In this document: positions 1-8,701 of the stretch, piece after piece
How positions within the stretch are numbered: the stretch's first letter is position 1
Layout of the letters: every line of letters starts with the position of its first letter
From: Burkholderia sp. IMCC1007
Lineage (GTDB): Bacteria; Pseudomonadota; Gammaproteobacteria; Burkholderiales; Burkholderiaceae
Assembly: GCF_027257875.1 (NCBI RefSeq)
Contig: NZ_JAPVQY010000037.1
Location: forward strand, 1-64,000
DNA length: 64,000 bases
Reading direction: 5' to 3'
The notes under the pieces: model-generated
What the model was told of the DNA's origin: nothing
Database searches by the model: none
Seen by the model: the letters and a program-made list of their open reading frames with translations, nothing else
Made by a program: the position numbers and the translations under genes

Positions 1-13
1 CTACTAGGAAGCG

Positions 14-1240
14 CTAGGGGATTTCAGCGATCGGTTCGACATGGCAGCCGAGGTCGGCCAGGCGCTTGAGCAGCCGATTGATGGTTTTCTGTGCATCGTG
101 GTGGTCAAAGTAGTGTGCGCCGAGATCGGCGTATTCGGCGCCGTCGCGGAGCATGAAGTAGGCTGCCGTGAGCATGGAGGCGGCGACTGCGAGGATGGCC
201 TTCTTGGGGCCGCGTCGGGCCTTGAGGCGCAGGAACTGGGCGCGCAGATAGGTGGTCTTCACGCGTACGGCAGCCCACGCGGCGGTCACCAAGGCGGTCT
301 TGAGCCAGGTGCCGCTCTTGCGCACACGCGTGCTGCGGCGCTTGCCCGCGCTCTCGTCGTTGCGCGGACACAGGCCAGCCCAGGACACCAGGTGGCCAGC
401 GTCGGGGAAGCGCGTCATGTCGACGCCGATCTCCGCCAACAGGACCTGAGCGGTCAGGTCGCTAACCCCGGGGATCGTGGTCAGCAGGCGGGCACGCTGT
501 CGGATCGGCGTCAGCGCTTTTCCCACCGCGGCGTCGAGTTCGGCCAGCGTGTGCTCCAGTGCGCCGATTACCTCCAGGTGCAGCCTGAGCATGGTGCGGT
601 GATGCTCCGTGATGTGACCGCGCAGCGCCTCGCGCAACTCGGCGCTCTTTTTCCGCGCGTTGCCTTGGGCGAGCGCGGCGAGCCGTTCCGGGTCGCTCTC
701 GCCGGCAACAATCGCCTTGAGCATCGCGCGGCCGCTCTGTCCGAGCACATCCGAGAGCACGCTGCCGAGTTTCAGATTGGCGTCTTCGAGCACCTTCTGG
801 ATGCGCAGGCTGTGCTGGGAGATCTCGCGTACGAGCTGCTTGCGAGTCCGGGTCAGATCGCGCAACTCCTGAATGGCGGCCGGCGGCACAAAGCTGGCGC
901 GGATCAGCCCGTGGGCCAGCAGATCGGCGATCCACATCGCGTCGTTGACATCGGTCTTGCGCCCGGGCACGTTGCGGATGTGTTGGGCGTTGGCCAGCAC
1001 CAGTTCGAAGTTGCCCTCAAGGATGTGCCACACGGGCTTCCAGTAGATCCCGGTGGCTTCCATGGCGACGTGGGTGCAGGCGTGCGCGGCCAGCCAATCG
1101 GCCAGCGCTAGCAATCCGCCGGTCGTGCTGTCAAAGCTGCGTACTTCCTGATGCGTGGGCGCCGAAACGCAGCGCACGCAGGCCACGATAGTGTCCTTGT
1201 GTACATCCAGGCCGGCACAGCGGGGATAGAGAACTTGCAT
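14..1240 (-). CDS. IS110-family DEDD transposase/recombinase
   Basis: A 408-residue protein that catalyses excision and integration of the element. The N-terminal RuvC-like DEDD domain shows D12 (in GLDVHKD), E61 (VAMEATG), and D97 and D100 (KTDVNDA). The C-terminal Transposase_20 region has the typical IPGVSDLTAQVLLAEIG and SWAGLCP segments, followed by the SAGKRR...RKSG stretch that carries the catalytic serine in this family. The start at 1240 is chosen because a strong AGGAGGCTCC ribosome-binding site sits directly upstream (1241-1250); the frame stays open to 1321, but those upstream residues are not conserved-looking. The length is normal and the gene appears intact and potentially active. 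Confidence 0.93.
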   Translation of the reverse strand: MQVLYPRCAGLDVHKDTIVACVRCVSAPTHQEVRSFDSTTGGLLALADWLAAHACTHVAMEATGIYWKPVWHILEGNFELVLANAQHIRNVPGRKTDVNDAMWIADLLAHGLIRASFVPPAAIQELRDLTRTRKQLVREISQHSLRIQKVLEDANLKLGSVLSDVLGQSGRAMLKAIVAGESDPERLAALAQGNARKKSAELREALRGHITEHHRTMLRLHLEVIGALEHTLAELDAAVGKALTPIRQRARLLTTIPGVSDLTAQVLLAEIGVDMTRFPDAGHLVSWAGLCPRNDESAGKRRSTRVRKSGTWLKTALVTAAWAAVRVKTTYLRAQFLRLKARRGPKKAILAVAASMLTAAYFMLRDGAEYADLGAHYFDHHDAQKTINRLLKRLADLGCHVEPIAEIP

Positions 1241-1292
1241 GGAGCCTCCTGCCAGAGTCAACGGCACCGGCAGCAGCTCTCGTCGTCGAAAT

Positions 1293-1300
1293 CTACTAGG
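1293..1300. repeat. 8-bp repeat CTACTAGG matching element end at 1-8
   Basis: CTACTAGG occurs at 1-8, just outside the transposase stop, and again at 1293-1300 in the 5' non-coding region. It could be a guide segment of a bridge RNA or a chance match. Confidence 0.45.
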
Positions 1301-1360
1301 CGTGCTCCAGGGTGTTGCCACCCGTGGTCACAATTCGGGGTGCTCGCAGGGCTGCGGGTC

Positions 1361-1370
1361 CAACTACTGA
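1361..1370. repeat. 10-bp repeat CAACTACTGA matching left end at 1499-1508
   Basis: CAACTACTGA occurs inside the IS leader (1361-1370) and again at the inferred junction with the interrupted host gene (1499-1508). It shares CTACT with the other repeat pair. Confidence 0.5.
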
Positions 1371-1510
1371 ACGGGCTCGGGGCACCAAGAGCGGGCCGAC
1401 CTCGTTACCGATACCTTCCGACATCTTATGCTTCGCCAATCAGCAAAGCACCGGCCGTAAGCCCGCTTCATCCTTCGGAGTCGGGCAGGCCCGATGGACA
1501 ACTACTGAGT

Positions 1511-2012
1511 CGTTCAGCGACCACGTCGCGCCAGATCGACGGACTTGGCTGGCACCTTCAGACCTATGCACGCCTGCCGGTGCTGAATGCACTGAGAGCC
1601 CAGCTGTCGGATCTTCCCGTGCCGCTCGTCCTCGATCACTTCGCAGGACTCGACGCGTCGGCCGGACTGAATCAGGCGGGATTTCCGGGTGGTGCTGGAC
1701 CTGCTGAGGTCCGGTCGCGTCTACGTCAAGATTTCCGGGCCCTACTATTCGTCGAACGACAAGCCGGATTTCGCCGACATTGCGCCGTTCGCCCGTGCGC
1801 TCGTCGCAGCCAATCCGGAACGGATTCCGTGGGGCAGTGATTGGCCGCATCCGGGCAGCGCACCCGTCCCCGGACGGACACCGACCGATGTGGCACCACC
1901 GCAAGATATCGACGATGGGCGCGGCATTGATCGGCTCGCCGAATGGGTGCCGGACGCTGCCACGCGCAAGCTAATCCTCGTCGACAATCCACAACGCCTT
2001 TTTGGCTTCTGA
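1511..2012 (+). pseudogene. amidohydrolase (2-pyrone-4,6-dicarboxylate hydrolase-like), truncated and frameshifted
   Basis: C-terminal half of an amidohydrolase-2 TIM-barrel protein. The visible segments GLGWHLQTY, LVLDHFAGLD, VKISGPYYSS and IPWGSDWPHP are the family's conserved strand ends. The first part reads in one frame to about 1684 and continues at 1686 in another frame (cgg gtg gtg ctg). One extra base near 1685 therefore breaks the gene. The N-terminal half is missing because the IS110 element sits directly upstream. PDC hydrolase (LigI type) works in protocatechuate 4,5-cleavage, which fits the aromatic context, but the fragment cannot be functional. Confidence 0.85.
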
Positions 2013-2085
2013 CGTTAGTTCTATCTGCTGGTCCAGCTGCAATTCGGATGCCGGAACTTGCAATCTGCCAGATTGCAGCCCGAAT

Positions 2086-3270
2086 TTATCTTCGAGACAG
2101 GAGATACGAGAAGATGACAGCGATCACCAGCAAACCTGCCCCGTTTGCAAGCAACAGCGCCGACGTCGAGCGCTGTTGAACGATTGCAGCACCGACCAGC
2201 ACACCGACGGATTGCCCCAGAAAGAGGAAGCAAGAGAACAGCGCGACTGCCGTGCCCCGGCACGCCGGGTTCATCTGCGTGGCGTTCAGTTGAAGCGTGT
2301 TATGCAGGATGTAGAAGCCGAAACCGGCGCCGAAACATGCGAGCAGGCTGAGGCTTCGTTCATGCTGATCCGCGAGCAGACCAAACGAGCCCAGCAACAC
2401 CACGCCGCCGATCGCCGCGAATCCGGCCTCCGCAGCATGCCGGCGCAGCGTCTTTGCCGCACGGCTATAAAAGAGACCGCCTATTCCGTACAAGCCGACC
2501 ACGAGCCCCGCTTCCGACATCGGGAAGCCGAGTTCGTAGTGAAAATGGGTGGGTAAAAAGGCGAGCGCACCATAAGCCAGCGCGCCTTCGAACATGGCGA
2601 TCACGAGCACCACACGAGCCCACGGTGTCCGCAATACGGAAGCCACATTGCGCCAGAATGGCGACTTCCCCGGCCCGCGGCATTCAGCCTGGGGCGACGT
2701 CCGCATCAGCGTCAGCATTCCGCCTGCGCCAAACGCGACGGCAAGCGTCACGAATGCAGCCCGCCACCCCGCCAGCGATGAAATCAGGCCACCGGCCCAT
2801 TGACCGCAAATCGTTCCCGAAATCGTCGCCCCGAGCAGCCTCGCGAGTACGTCCTGCCGGCGTTCATAACGAACGTTGTCGCCGATCCACGCCATCGTCA
2901 TCGGGACAATGCCGGCCGTCATGGCGCCTGCCACGGCCCGCGCGAGAATGAGCTGATCGATGTTGCCGGATGCCGATGCGGCCAGATTGCCCAGGGCGCT
3001 GACCGCGGCAGAGATGCCCACCACCCTGATCTTGCCGATGCGATCGCCCAACGGCCCGAAAAACAACTGGGAAGCGCCGTACGTCAGCGCGAAGACGGAA
3101 ATCGTCCGCGCGGCATGTTGCGGCGTCACCGCGAAATGGGCTTCGAGCGACGGCAGCATCGCGTCGCAAATCCTCATCGAAGCCAGGCTGGTGAAACAGC
3201 AAAGATAAAGCGCCCAGAGCGCGCGCGTGATCGACGCATCGGCACCGAACCGGCCATCTCCCGTTTTCAC
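2086..3270 (-). CDS. MFS transporter (DHA1/AraJ-like)
   Basis: A 394-residue inner-membrane carrier with about 12 hydrophobic segments. It carries the MFS loop 2-3 signature FGPLGDRIGK at residues 71-80. The overall pattern resembles DHA1-type efflux or aromatic-compound carriers; substrate and direction cannot be read from sequence. It is the last gene of a minus-strand set running down from the FAH hydrolase at 7107, 136 bp after the Rieske ferredoxin. It probably moves the pathway's aromatic substrate or a by-product. Confidence 0.85.
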   Translation of the reverse strand: MKTGDGRFGADASITRALWALYLCCFTSLASMRICDAMLPSLEAHFAVTPQHAARTISVFALTYGASQLFFGPLGDRIGKIRVVGISAAVSALGNLAASASGNIDQLILARAVAGAMTAGIVPMTMAWIGDNVRYERRQDVLARLLGATISGTICGQWAGGLISSLAGWRAAFVTLAVAFGAGGMLTLMRTSPQAECRGPGKSPFWRNVASVLRTPWARVVLVIAMFEGALAYGALAFLPTHFHYELGFPMSEAGLVVGLYGIGGLFYSRAAKTLRRHAAEAGFAAIGGVVLLGSFGLLADQHERSLSLLACFGAGFGFYILHNTLQLNATQMNPACRGTAVALFSCFLFLGQSVGVLVGAAIVQQRSTSALLLANGAGLLVIAVIFSYLLSRR

Positions 3271-3406
3271 AAGCGATTCACTCCACCGGCGCCCGCGCCG
3301 ATCTCACCGCTGAACGTCCACCGTCGAGTCGGCCCGTTGCATGTCATGTCGGCGTATCGACACAACGGCGTTCAGGACTCGTCCGCACGTCGATCGCGCG
3401 ATCGCT

Positions 3407-3766
3407 TCAGCGCCACAGGATGCTGAGATATTGGTCATGCTCGATTCGCAGCGGAACCGATTCGAGCTTTTGCCCGAGACACGGGCCCAGTATGCAAAGA
3501 CCATCGTCCAGCGTGAATTTCGCGCCGTGTCCATGGCAGACGATGTGCTCCATAGAACGATCGAGATACGCATCCTTGCGCCACGGAAGTGTCGAGCCCG
3601 GCCAGTGCGGGCACGAATTCCGGTAACCGCGAATCAGCCCGTCGCGGCGCACGACAAAGAGATCGTCGACGCCGCGCCCCTGCAGATCGAACCCGCGCGC
3701 CCCCGAAACCGGGAGCGCGCTCAATTCGCAAAGACGCATCCAGCGCAATGGGCCGGCGGCCTGCAT
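3407..3766 (-). CDS. Rieske [2Fe-2S] ferredoxin-like protein
   Basis: A 119-residue single-domain Rieske protein. The cluster ligands are C52-P-H54 and C77-H-G-H80, separated by a loop slightly longer than in classic BphF ferredoxins. No transmembrane helix or signal peptide is present, so it is a soluble electron carrier. It starts 6 bp after the stop of the VOC dioxygenase gene, implying translational coupling. In comparable operons such ferredoxins feed an oxygenase or reactivate an extradiol dioxygenase whose iron has oxidised (XylT-like role). Either is an inference here, because no Rieske alpha subunit is adjacent. Confidence 0.85.
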   Translation of the reverse strand: MQAAGPLRWMRLCELSALPVSGARGFDLQGRGVDDLFVVRRDGLIRGYRNSCPHWPGSTLPWRKDAYLDRSMEHIVCHGHGAKFTLDDGLCILGPCLGQKLESVPLRIEHDQYLSILWR

Positions 3767-3772
3767 CGGCTG

Positions 3773-4729
3773 TCATGCCTTCAGCGGTTCGGACGACGGC
3801 GGCGGGCCGCCCGGCGCCCACTTTTCACGCCACTGGAGCAGGAACTCCTGAGCGCGGTCCGCATGTGCGGGCGCAATGCGCGGTACCCACGAATCGTCGT
3901 GCAGGTCCATGTCCGCGTCGTACTCGATGTGGCAGCCAAATGGCGAGTTGAAATACCAGAACCAGTTCGAGCCGAATTGATGACGGCCCGGGCCCCAATA
4001 CGATTCATAGCCTTTTGCCGCGAACGCGCTGCCGGCACGCATCACCTCCGTCGGGCCGCCGAGGTGAAACGTGAAGTGCTCGCAGCCCTGCATGAACGGC
4101 GGCGTCTGGATCAGGAAAAGCGTGTGGTGATCGAGCGTCCCGGCAGGACGCAGGAACGGCCCCATGCCGATGAACTTGTCGCTCAGTCGGAACTTGAGTC
4201 GGTTGACGTAGAACGCTTCCGCCTTGTCCGTGTCCGGCACGAAATACACGACGTGCGACAGCGTCCGAGGGCGCGGCGGCGGCTCGTTCTCGCCGGTCAA
4301 CGCGCCCGTCACGTTGACGCCGCGGCGGCCATCGCCCGGCGCGTTCACCGACTCGGCCAGAAGCTGCAATTCACGGCGCACGGTGACCTGAAACCCGAGC
4401 ACGAACCCGGCATCGTCAACCGCTTCGATCGAACCGTCGGGCAGCAACGTCACCTCGCGGTCTTTTTCGAGTTCGCTGGCGATCTCGTCGAGCGTCGCCT
4501 GGTCTGCCACGCCGTAGATGGTCTTACGCAACTGATTGGCCGTCGCGAACGGCCATGCCGGCAACGACGGATCATCTTTGGGGCGAACGACGACCCCGGT
4601 TCCGTCCAGGGCTTCGAATCTGTCTTCGCCCTGTCGCGTGAGACCGTAGTCGAGAAGAAACTGCGTGCAGCTTTCGACGTCTTCGACACCGAAGACGAGT
4701 GTGTCAGGTCCGAGGATTTTCATTGTCAT
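3773..4729 (-). CDS. VOC-family extradiol (catechol-type) dioxygenase
   Basis: A 318-residue two-module vicinal-oxygen-chelate protein, as in 2,3-dihydroxybiphenyl/catechol 2,3-dioxygenases. The C-terminal module shows the 2-His-1-Glu metal triad: H159 (TLSHVVYF), H218 (CEHFTFHL) and E269 (GCHIEYD). It therefore probably opens a dihydroxylated aromatic ring next to the diol, using Fe(II) and O2. The N-terminal module lacks these ligands, as is normal. It is coupled to the small Rieske ferredoxin 6 bp downstream, and the FAD monooxygenase gene lies upstream. That gives hydroxylation, ring cleavage and FAH hydrolysis in one operon. Substrate unknown. Confidence 0.87.
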   Translation of the reverse strand: MTMKILGPDTLVFGVEDVESCTQFLLDYGLTRQGEDRFEALDGTGVVVRPKDDPSLPAWPFATANQLRKTIYGVADQATLDEIASELEKDREVTLLPDGSIEAVDDAGFVLGFQVTVRRELQLLAESVNAPGDGRRGVNVTGALTGENEPPPRPRTLSHVVYFVPDTDKAEAFYVNRLKFRLSDKFIGMGPFLRPAGTLDHHTLFLIQTPPFMQGCEHFTFHLGGPTEVMRAGSAFAAKGYESYWGPGRHQFGSNWFWYFNSPFGCHIEYDADMDLHDDSWVPRIAPAHADRAQEFLLQWREKWAPGGPPPSSEPLKA

Positions 4730-4856
4730 CGTCCAGTTGATGAAACCGTCTCACTACGTGAGACGTGTTGGTTACCTGCGAATCGCCAAAACGTTTGGAC
4801 GGCGAGCGCCAGCCCATAACGACCGCATCGGCCGGAAAGGTTCTGTCGCATCGTGC

Positions 4857-5966
4857 CTAGATGGGCTGACCGAGATACCGGTACGTCTCCAGCAGCAGGG
4901 CGGCCGACCGATCCTTGTTGCCGATCGAATCCTCCTGTTCGTTCAGGCAGAGTTGCAGCGAAGCGTCGTAGATCCGCTTCACCCGCTCGAAGCGACGCTG
5001 GTCGTAGCCGGTGAGCGCTTCCTCGGCCGACGCGCTGCCGGCGAGGCATTCCGCCAGCACCACGGCATCCTCGACCGCCATGCCCGCGCCCGAAGTCATC
5101 TGCGGTGTCGGCGCATGTGCAGCATCGCCCAGCAGCACCACGCGCCCGCGATGCCACGGCGTGGGCACCAGCGTGATGTCCAGCGGACGGAAAATGACCT
5201 GCGACGATTCGGTGATCAGGTCGAGCGCGTCGCGAATGGCCGGCGCGTCGAACTCGGCCAGCCGCTCTCGGATGAGCACGTGCGACTGTTCCGGCGCGAT
5301 GCGCAGCGGTTCGCGGCTGCTTTCGAGGTAGAACATGTAGCAGTTCTCGCGCGAGGTCGGGAAAATCCCCAGGACCTTGCCGGTCTGCGTTCGATACAGA
5401 CAGAAACCGTCGGCCTGTCCGGGACGCGGAGCGTTGAATCGCCAGACGCTCTGGCCGGCGAACCGCGGCTCGTAGTCGGCACCGAAGACGCGCTTGCGCA
5501 GCCCCGAATACACACCGTCCGCCGCGATCACCAGGTCGTACGATGCCAGTCGGCCATCCGCGAACTGCACGTCGACGCGATCCCCGCGGTCCGTCAGGTC
5601 CTGGACCGTCACGCCCTTTTCCAGCACCGCGCCGCTGTCCTGCGCTGCCGTCTCGAGGATACGAGCGAGTTCTGGCCTGCGGATCCCACAGCTCGGCGGT
5701 GCGGGATGGACGTGCTGCAGTTCGCCCGACGCGTCGAATTCCCGAAAGACGGCGAACGCCATCCCGCTCTCGCGGCAGGCATCGGCAACGCCAAGCGTCT
5801 CGAGCGCGCGCATCGTGTTGTGGAGCAGACAGATGCCCGCCCCTGCCGTCGGTCTCTCCGGCTTGATGTCGATGCAGTGAACGTCGAATCCTTGTCTGGC
5901 CAGGGTAACGGCGGCCGTGGCGCCACCAATTCCGGTGCCGACGATCAGCACACGTTTGACCTTCAT
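4857..5966 (-). CDS. FAD-dependent aromatic-ring monooxygenase
   Basis: A 369-residue group A flavoprotein monooxygenase of the salicylate/3- or 6-hydroxybenzoate hydroxylase type. The Rossmann motif GTGIGG is at residues 10-15, the DG motif (AADGVYSG) at 150-151, and the second FAD/NAD(P)H motif GDAAHAPTP at 280-288. The start at 5966 is preceded by AGGAGACAG, a good ribosome-binding site. It lies between the FAH hydrolase (142 bp upstream) and the VOC dioxygenase (127 bp downstream). A likely role is making the ortho-diol substrate for the dioxygenase; the exact aromatic is not identifiable. Confidence 0.9.
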   Translation of the reverse strand: MKVKRVLIVGTGIGGATAAVTLARQGFDVHCIDIKPERPTAGAGICLLHNTMRALETLGVADACRESGMAFAVFREFDASGELQHVHPAPPSCGIRRPELARILETAAQDSGAVLEKGVTVQDLTDRGDRVDVQFADGRLASYDLVIAADGVYSGLRKRVFGADYEPRFAGQSVWRFNAPRPGQADGFCLYRTQTGKVLGIFPTSRENCYMFYLESSREPLRIAPEQSHVLIRERLAEFDAPAIRDALDLITESSQVIFRPLDITLVPTPWHRGRVVLLGDAAHAPTPQMTSGAGMAVEDAVVLAECLAGSASAEEALTGYDQRRFERVKRIYDASLQLCLNEQEDSIGNKDRSAALLLETYRYLGQPI

Positions 5967-6108
5967 TGTCTGTCTCCTTTCTCCACTCTGATGGCGGATA
6001 GTTTTTTCGGGCCATCAGTAAAACCGATGGACGCCCCGGCTGATCCGGCTTGTCCCCCGGCGATTGTAGGCTCGTACCGTGATGAAGCCTGTGCGCGCGA
6101 AGCCCGTT

Positions 6109-7107
6109 TTACATGAACGGCGCGCGCCGCTGCGGCCACCAGGTTTCCTGCGGTTGCCGCGCGATGCGATTACGCAGGACGCCCACGCCCTTCACGTCGA
6201 GCTCGATCACGTCGCCGGGTTTCACGCTGCGTCCGAGCTCGAGCGCCGAACCATTGCCCATCGTGCCCGAGCCGATCACGTCGCCCGGTTGCGCGTAGTC
6301 GCCGAGCGACACGTAAGCGATGAGCTCTTCGGGCGTCCAGAGCATTTCCGACGTATCGCCCTCGCCCCACGTCTCGCCGTTCACGCGCACCGACATCCGG
6401 ATGTTGTCGAGCCGCTCGAACTCGTCGATCGTGGTGATCCACGGACCGATGCCGTACGCAAAGTCCTTGCTCTTCGTCGGCCCCATGCCGATTGCGAACT
6501 CGTTGCCCTGCAGATCGCGCGCGCTGAAGTCGTTGAAAATCGTCACACCGAACAAATACGAACGCGCGACGTCAGGCGTGATGTTGTGAGCCTGCCGGCC
6601 CACGACCCAGCCGAGCTCCAACTCATAGTCCAGACGCTCGGAGCGCGCAGGCCAGGGCACCTCGGCTTCATGCCCGATCACCGTCCACGGGGAGCCCTTG
6701 AAGTAACCCGGCACTTCGAGCAGGGCCGGTGTCGGGCTGATGTTCATCCGCTCATGGAACTGGCGGATATGCTTGGTGAAAGTGAGCCCGTCGCGCACCA
6801 CGGACGGATCGCAGGCAGCCCCCCACTGCAGCCCGTCGATCGCACGCGACGCGTCGTCGCCGTATTTCGCAGCGGCTTCGGTCGCGGTGTCGAGAAAGCG
6901 TTGCCCGAGCGCGATGGCGGCCGACATGCTTTCCGGGAACACGACGGATGCGTAACGCAGCGCGGCGTCGCGGGTTGCCCCTTGCGCTTGCAGCCGCAGC
7001 GCTTCTGCCGCACGCAGATCGATGACGCGCCCCTGCTCCGGCTGCACCAGACAGATGCGGTGAACCGGCCCGTCCAGACCTTCGACTACAAATCGCCCCA
7101 GCTTCAT
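6109..7107 (-). CDS. fumarylacetoacetate hydrolase (FAH) family protein
   Basis: A 332-residue FAH-fold enzyme. Metal ligands are visible as E162 and E164 (LDYELELG) and D193 (FNDFSARD). The family hydrolyses C-C bonds of diketo acids or decarboxylates/hydrates ring-cleavage products. The start at 7107 (MKLGRFVVEG) is preferred over 7143 because AGGGAGACGG lies just upstream of it and the longer frame runs into the -10 element. It is the first gene of the 7107-2086 minus operon and presumably processes the VOC dioxygenase product. Confidence 0.9.
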   Translation of the reverse strand: MKLGRFVVEGLDGPVHRICLVQPEQGRVIDLRAAEALRLQAQGATRDAALRYASVVFPESMSAAIALGQRFLDTATEAAAKYGDDASRAIDGLQWGAACDPSVVRDGLTFTKHIRQFHERMNISPTPALLEVPGYFKGSPWTVIGHEAEVPWPARSERLDYELELGWVVGRQAHNITPDVARSYLFGVTIFNDFSARDLQGNEFAIGMGPTKSKDFAYGIGPWITTIDEFERLDNIRMSVRVNGETWGEGDTSEMLWTPEELIAYVSLGDYAQPGDVIGSGTMGNGSALELGRSVKPGDVIELDVKGVGVLRNRIARQPQETWWPQRRAPFM

Positions 7108-7141
7108 ATGCCGTCTCCCTGTGAAGAAATTGAGATGAGCC

Positions 7142-7171
7142 ATAATGAAACTGAACGTATCGTTTTGTCAA
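7142..7171 (-). promoter_or_regulatory. sigma70-type promoter with operator in spacer, for the 7107-2086 operon
   Basis: On the minus strand, TTGACA (7171-7166), an 18-bp spacer, and CATTAT (7147-7142). The spacer itself reads AAACGATACGTTCAGTTT, a member of the repeated AAACGA-type operator. The start codon lies about 30 bases downstream. A repressor bound here would block RNA polymerase directly. Confidence 0.65.
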
Positions 7172-7232
7172 CGACATAAAAGCTAGGGTATTTCCCGGCG
7201 AACTTCGAGTTCGATGATGCAAAACTTTAGTA

Positions 7233-7250
7233 TACGATTCGTTTCGTTTA
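7233..7250 (+). promoter_or_regulatory. TetR-type operator copy upstream of MFS pseudogene
   Basis: TACGATTCGTTTCGTTTA shares 13 identical bases (CGATTCGTTTCGT) with the reverse complement of the site at 11160-11176 and is one base from the 29633 site. It lies in the divergent region between 7107 (-) and 7439 (+). The rest of 7108-7438 shows no other gene. Confidence 0.6.
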
Positions 7251-7438
7251 TTAAATGATCCTCATGCACCGCCGATTGAAAATCTGAGGCCGACCGCAGG
7301 CACATCAGAAACGGCGCCACGACACGCGTTTCACGAACCACGCGGCAAGTGAAGGCGAACGATGCATACGTTGTGAAATCCGTCGCCTCCTCGCGCCTGC
7401 CCCATCGACCCGCCCGAGTCTCACCGTACGGAGCGTTC

Positions 7439-8359
7439 ATGCGTCGCAAAGCAATCGCTTTCCAGCACTACTACCCGTGGTTTCTCGTGGTCGTCCTGTT
7501 CTGCACGAGCGTCGTGTCGTATCTCGACCGGAACATCATTGCCCTTTTCGTCGGGCCGATCCGGCACGAGATCGGGCTGTCGGACGTGCAGATCAGCCTG
7601 CTGCAAGGGGTGGCCTTCGCACTGTTCTATTCCGTGATGGGACTGCCGTTCGGCCGCCTGGTCGACCGTCACACGCGCAGGAACCTGATTGCGGCGGGCG
7701 TCTTGCTGTGGAGCGTCATGACGATCTGCTGCGGCCTGAGCACAGGCTTCTGGCAACTCTTCTTCTCGCGGATGGGCGTCGGCATCGGCGAGGCTTGCCT
7801 GGGGCCCGCGGCCTTTTCGATGATCGCCGACTGTTTCGTGCCGGCGCAGCGCGGACGGGCCATCGCCACCTACAACATGTCCAACTACGTCGGCGTCGGT
7901 GCATCGCTGCTGTTCGGCGGCGCGATCATTTCGCTGCTCACGCGCTTCTCCGATTTCGGCGTGCCCGGCGTTTCGAGGATGCCGACATGGCGGCTCGCCT
8001 TCATCGTTTCAGGCTTGCCCGGCATCCTGATGGCGTTCGTCGTTCTCGCGCTGAAGGAACCGGTGCGCCGCGAAGTCAAGCAGGCGACCGATGGAAACCG
8101 CGAGCAGCTCGGGTTGTGGTCGTATCTGTCGCGTCACAAACACGCGTTCACGTCCGTCTATGCCGTCTATACGCTGACCGCGATGATCGGCTACATCATC
8201 GTGGCGTGGGCGCCGTCCTTTTATATCCGTCACCACCGCATGCAGCCTGTCCACGTCGGCCTCACCCTTGCATGGCTCGCGACCGACTCGCACCACCTCG
8301 CCACGCCGGCGCCGGCGCTGACCGGCAACGACATGGGTGCGGGGAAGACCGTCGCCTAG
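7439..8359 (+). pseudogene. MFS transporter, C-terminally truncated
   Basis: N-terminal two thirds of a spinster/ACS-like MFS carrier. MRRKAIAF starts at 7439 after a GGAG site; VSYLDRNIIALFVGP marks helix 1, and the loop 2-3 motif is FGRLVDRHTRRNL. Recognisable sequence runs to about residue 280 (MQPVHVGLTLAW, base 8276), then changes to unrelated sequence that stops at 8357-8359. Roughly the last third (about 4-5 membrane helices) is gone, so transport function is unlikely. The break abuts a porin tail, indicating a deletion that joined two genes. Confidence 0.8.
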
Positions 8360-8380
8360 CGACGTCGATTCGGATCACAA

Positions 8381-8581
8381 AGATTTCACGAAAAAGCGCA
8401 GACGCACTACGACAACGTCAACGTCTCGGCCGACGACTTCCTCTCGAAGAGCACCGATGTGTTCATTTCGCCGGTCTACGAGCACACGTCGGGCCGGGGC
8501 CTCGCGCAACTGTTCCAGCTCGGTTCCGCATCGGGCGGCAACCAGTTCGCCGTCGACATCGGGATTCGTCACAACTTCTAG
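8381..8581 (+). pseudogene. C-terminal remnant of a Gram-negative porin
   Basis: In the frame ending at the TAG at 8579-8581, the sequence reads through YDNVNVSADDFLSKSTDVF and ends in VDIGIRHNF. This is the standard last strands and C-terminal Phe signature of Burkholderia-type OmpC-like porins. Only about 65 residues remain, with no start or signal peptide. It follows directly on the truncated MFS gene. Confidence 0.85.
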
Positions 8582-8701
8582 GTCGGGCCGGCCGATCGTC
8601 CGGCTCGCTTCCGTCATGGCCGGACAGGCTTGCCGCGCGTGCGGCGGGGCTGCCACCGCCGCACCGCGAGACGGTCGACGTGGCAGCCGCCTTCGTTTCC
8701 C

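Larger units (their letters stand above)
1241..1498 (-). ncRNA. candidate IS110 bridge RNA region (5' non-coding end)
   Basis: Non-coding sequence between the transposase start and the inferred left end. IS110-group elements encode a structured bridge RNA here, whose loops pair with donor and target DNA. Supporting signs: CTACTAGG at 1293-1300 repeats the element-end sequence at 1-8, and CAACTACTGA at 1361-1370 repeats the other end at 1499-1508. Short matches to both ends inside the leader are what donor-loop guides would look like. RNA boundaries and folding were not computed. Confidence 0.4.
1..1508 (-). mobile_element. IS110-family insertion sequence (right end beyond window)
   Basis: One transposase gene with about 270 bases of non-coding sequence on its 5' side, which is the layout of IS110-group elements. 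Coding similarity to an amidohydrolase begins at about 1511, directly after the repeat CAACTACTGA (1499-1508), so the left end is placed near 1508. The other end lies at or beyond base 1. IS110 elements usually lack terminal inverted repeats and target duplications, so exact ends cannot be fixed here. Confidence 0.7.

Noticed and set aside
3341..4819. Long plus-strand open frame opposite the VOC dioxygenase
   Set aside because: Antisense to a protein with intact metal ligands; composition is arginine-rich and shows no domain. High-GC shadow frame.
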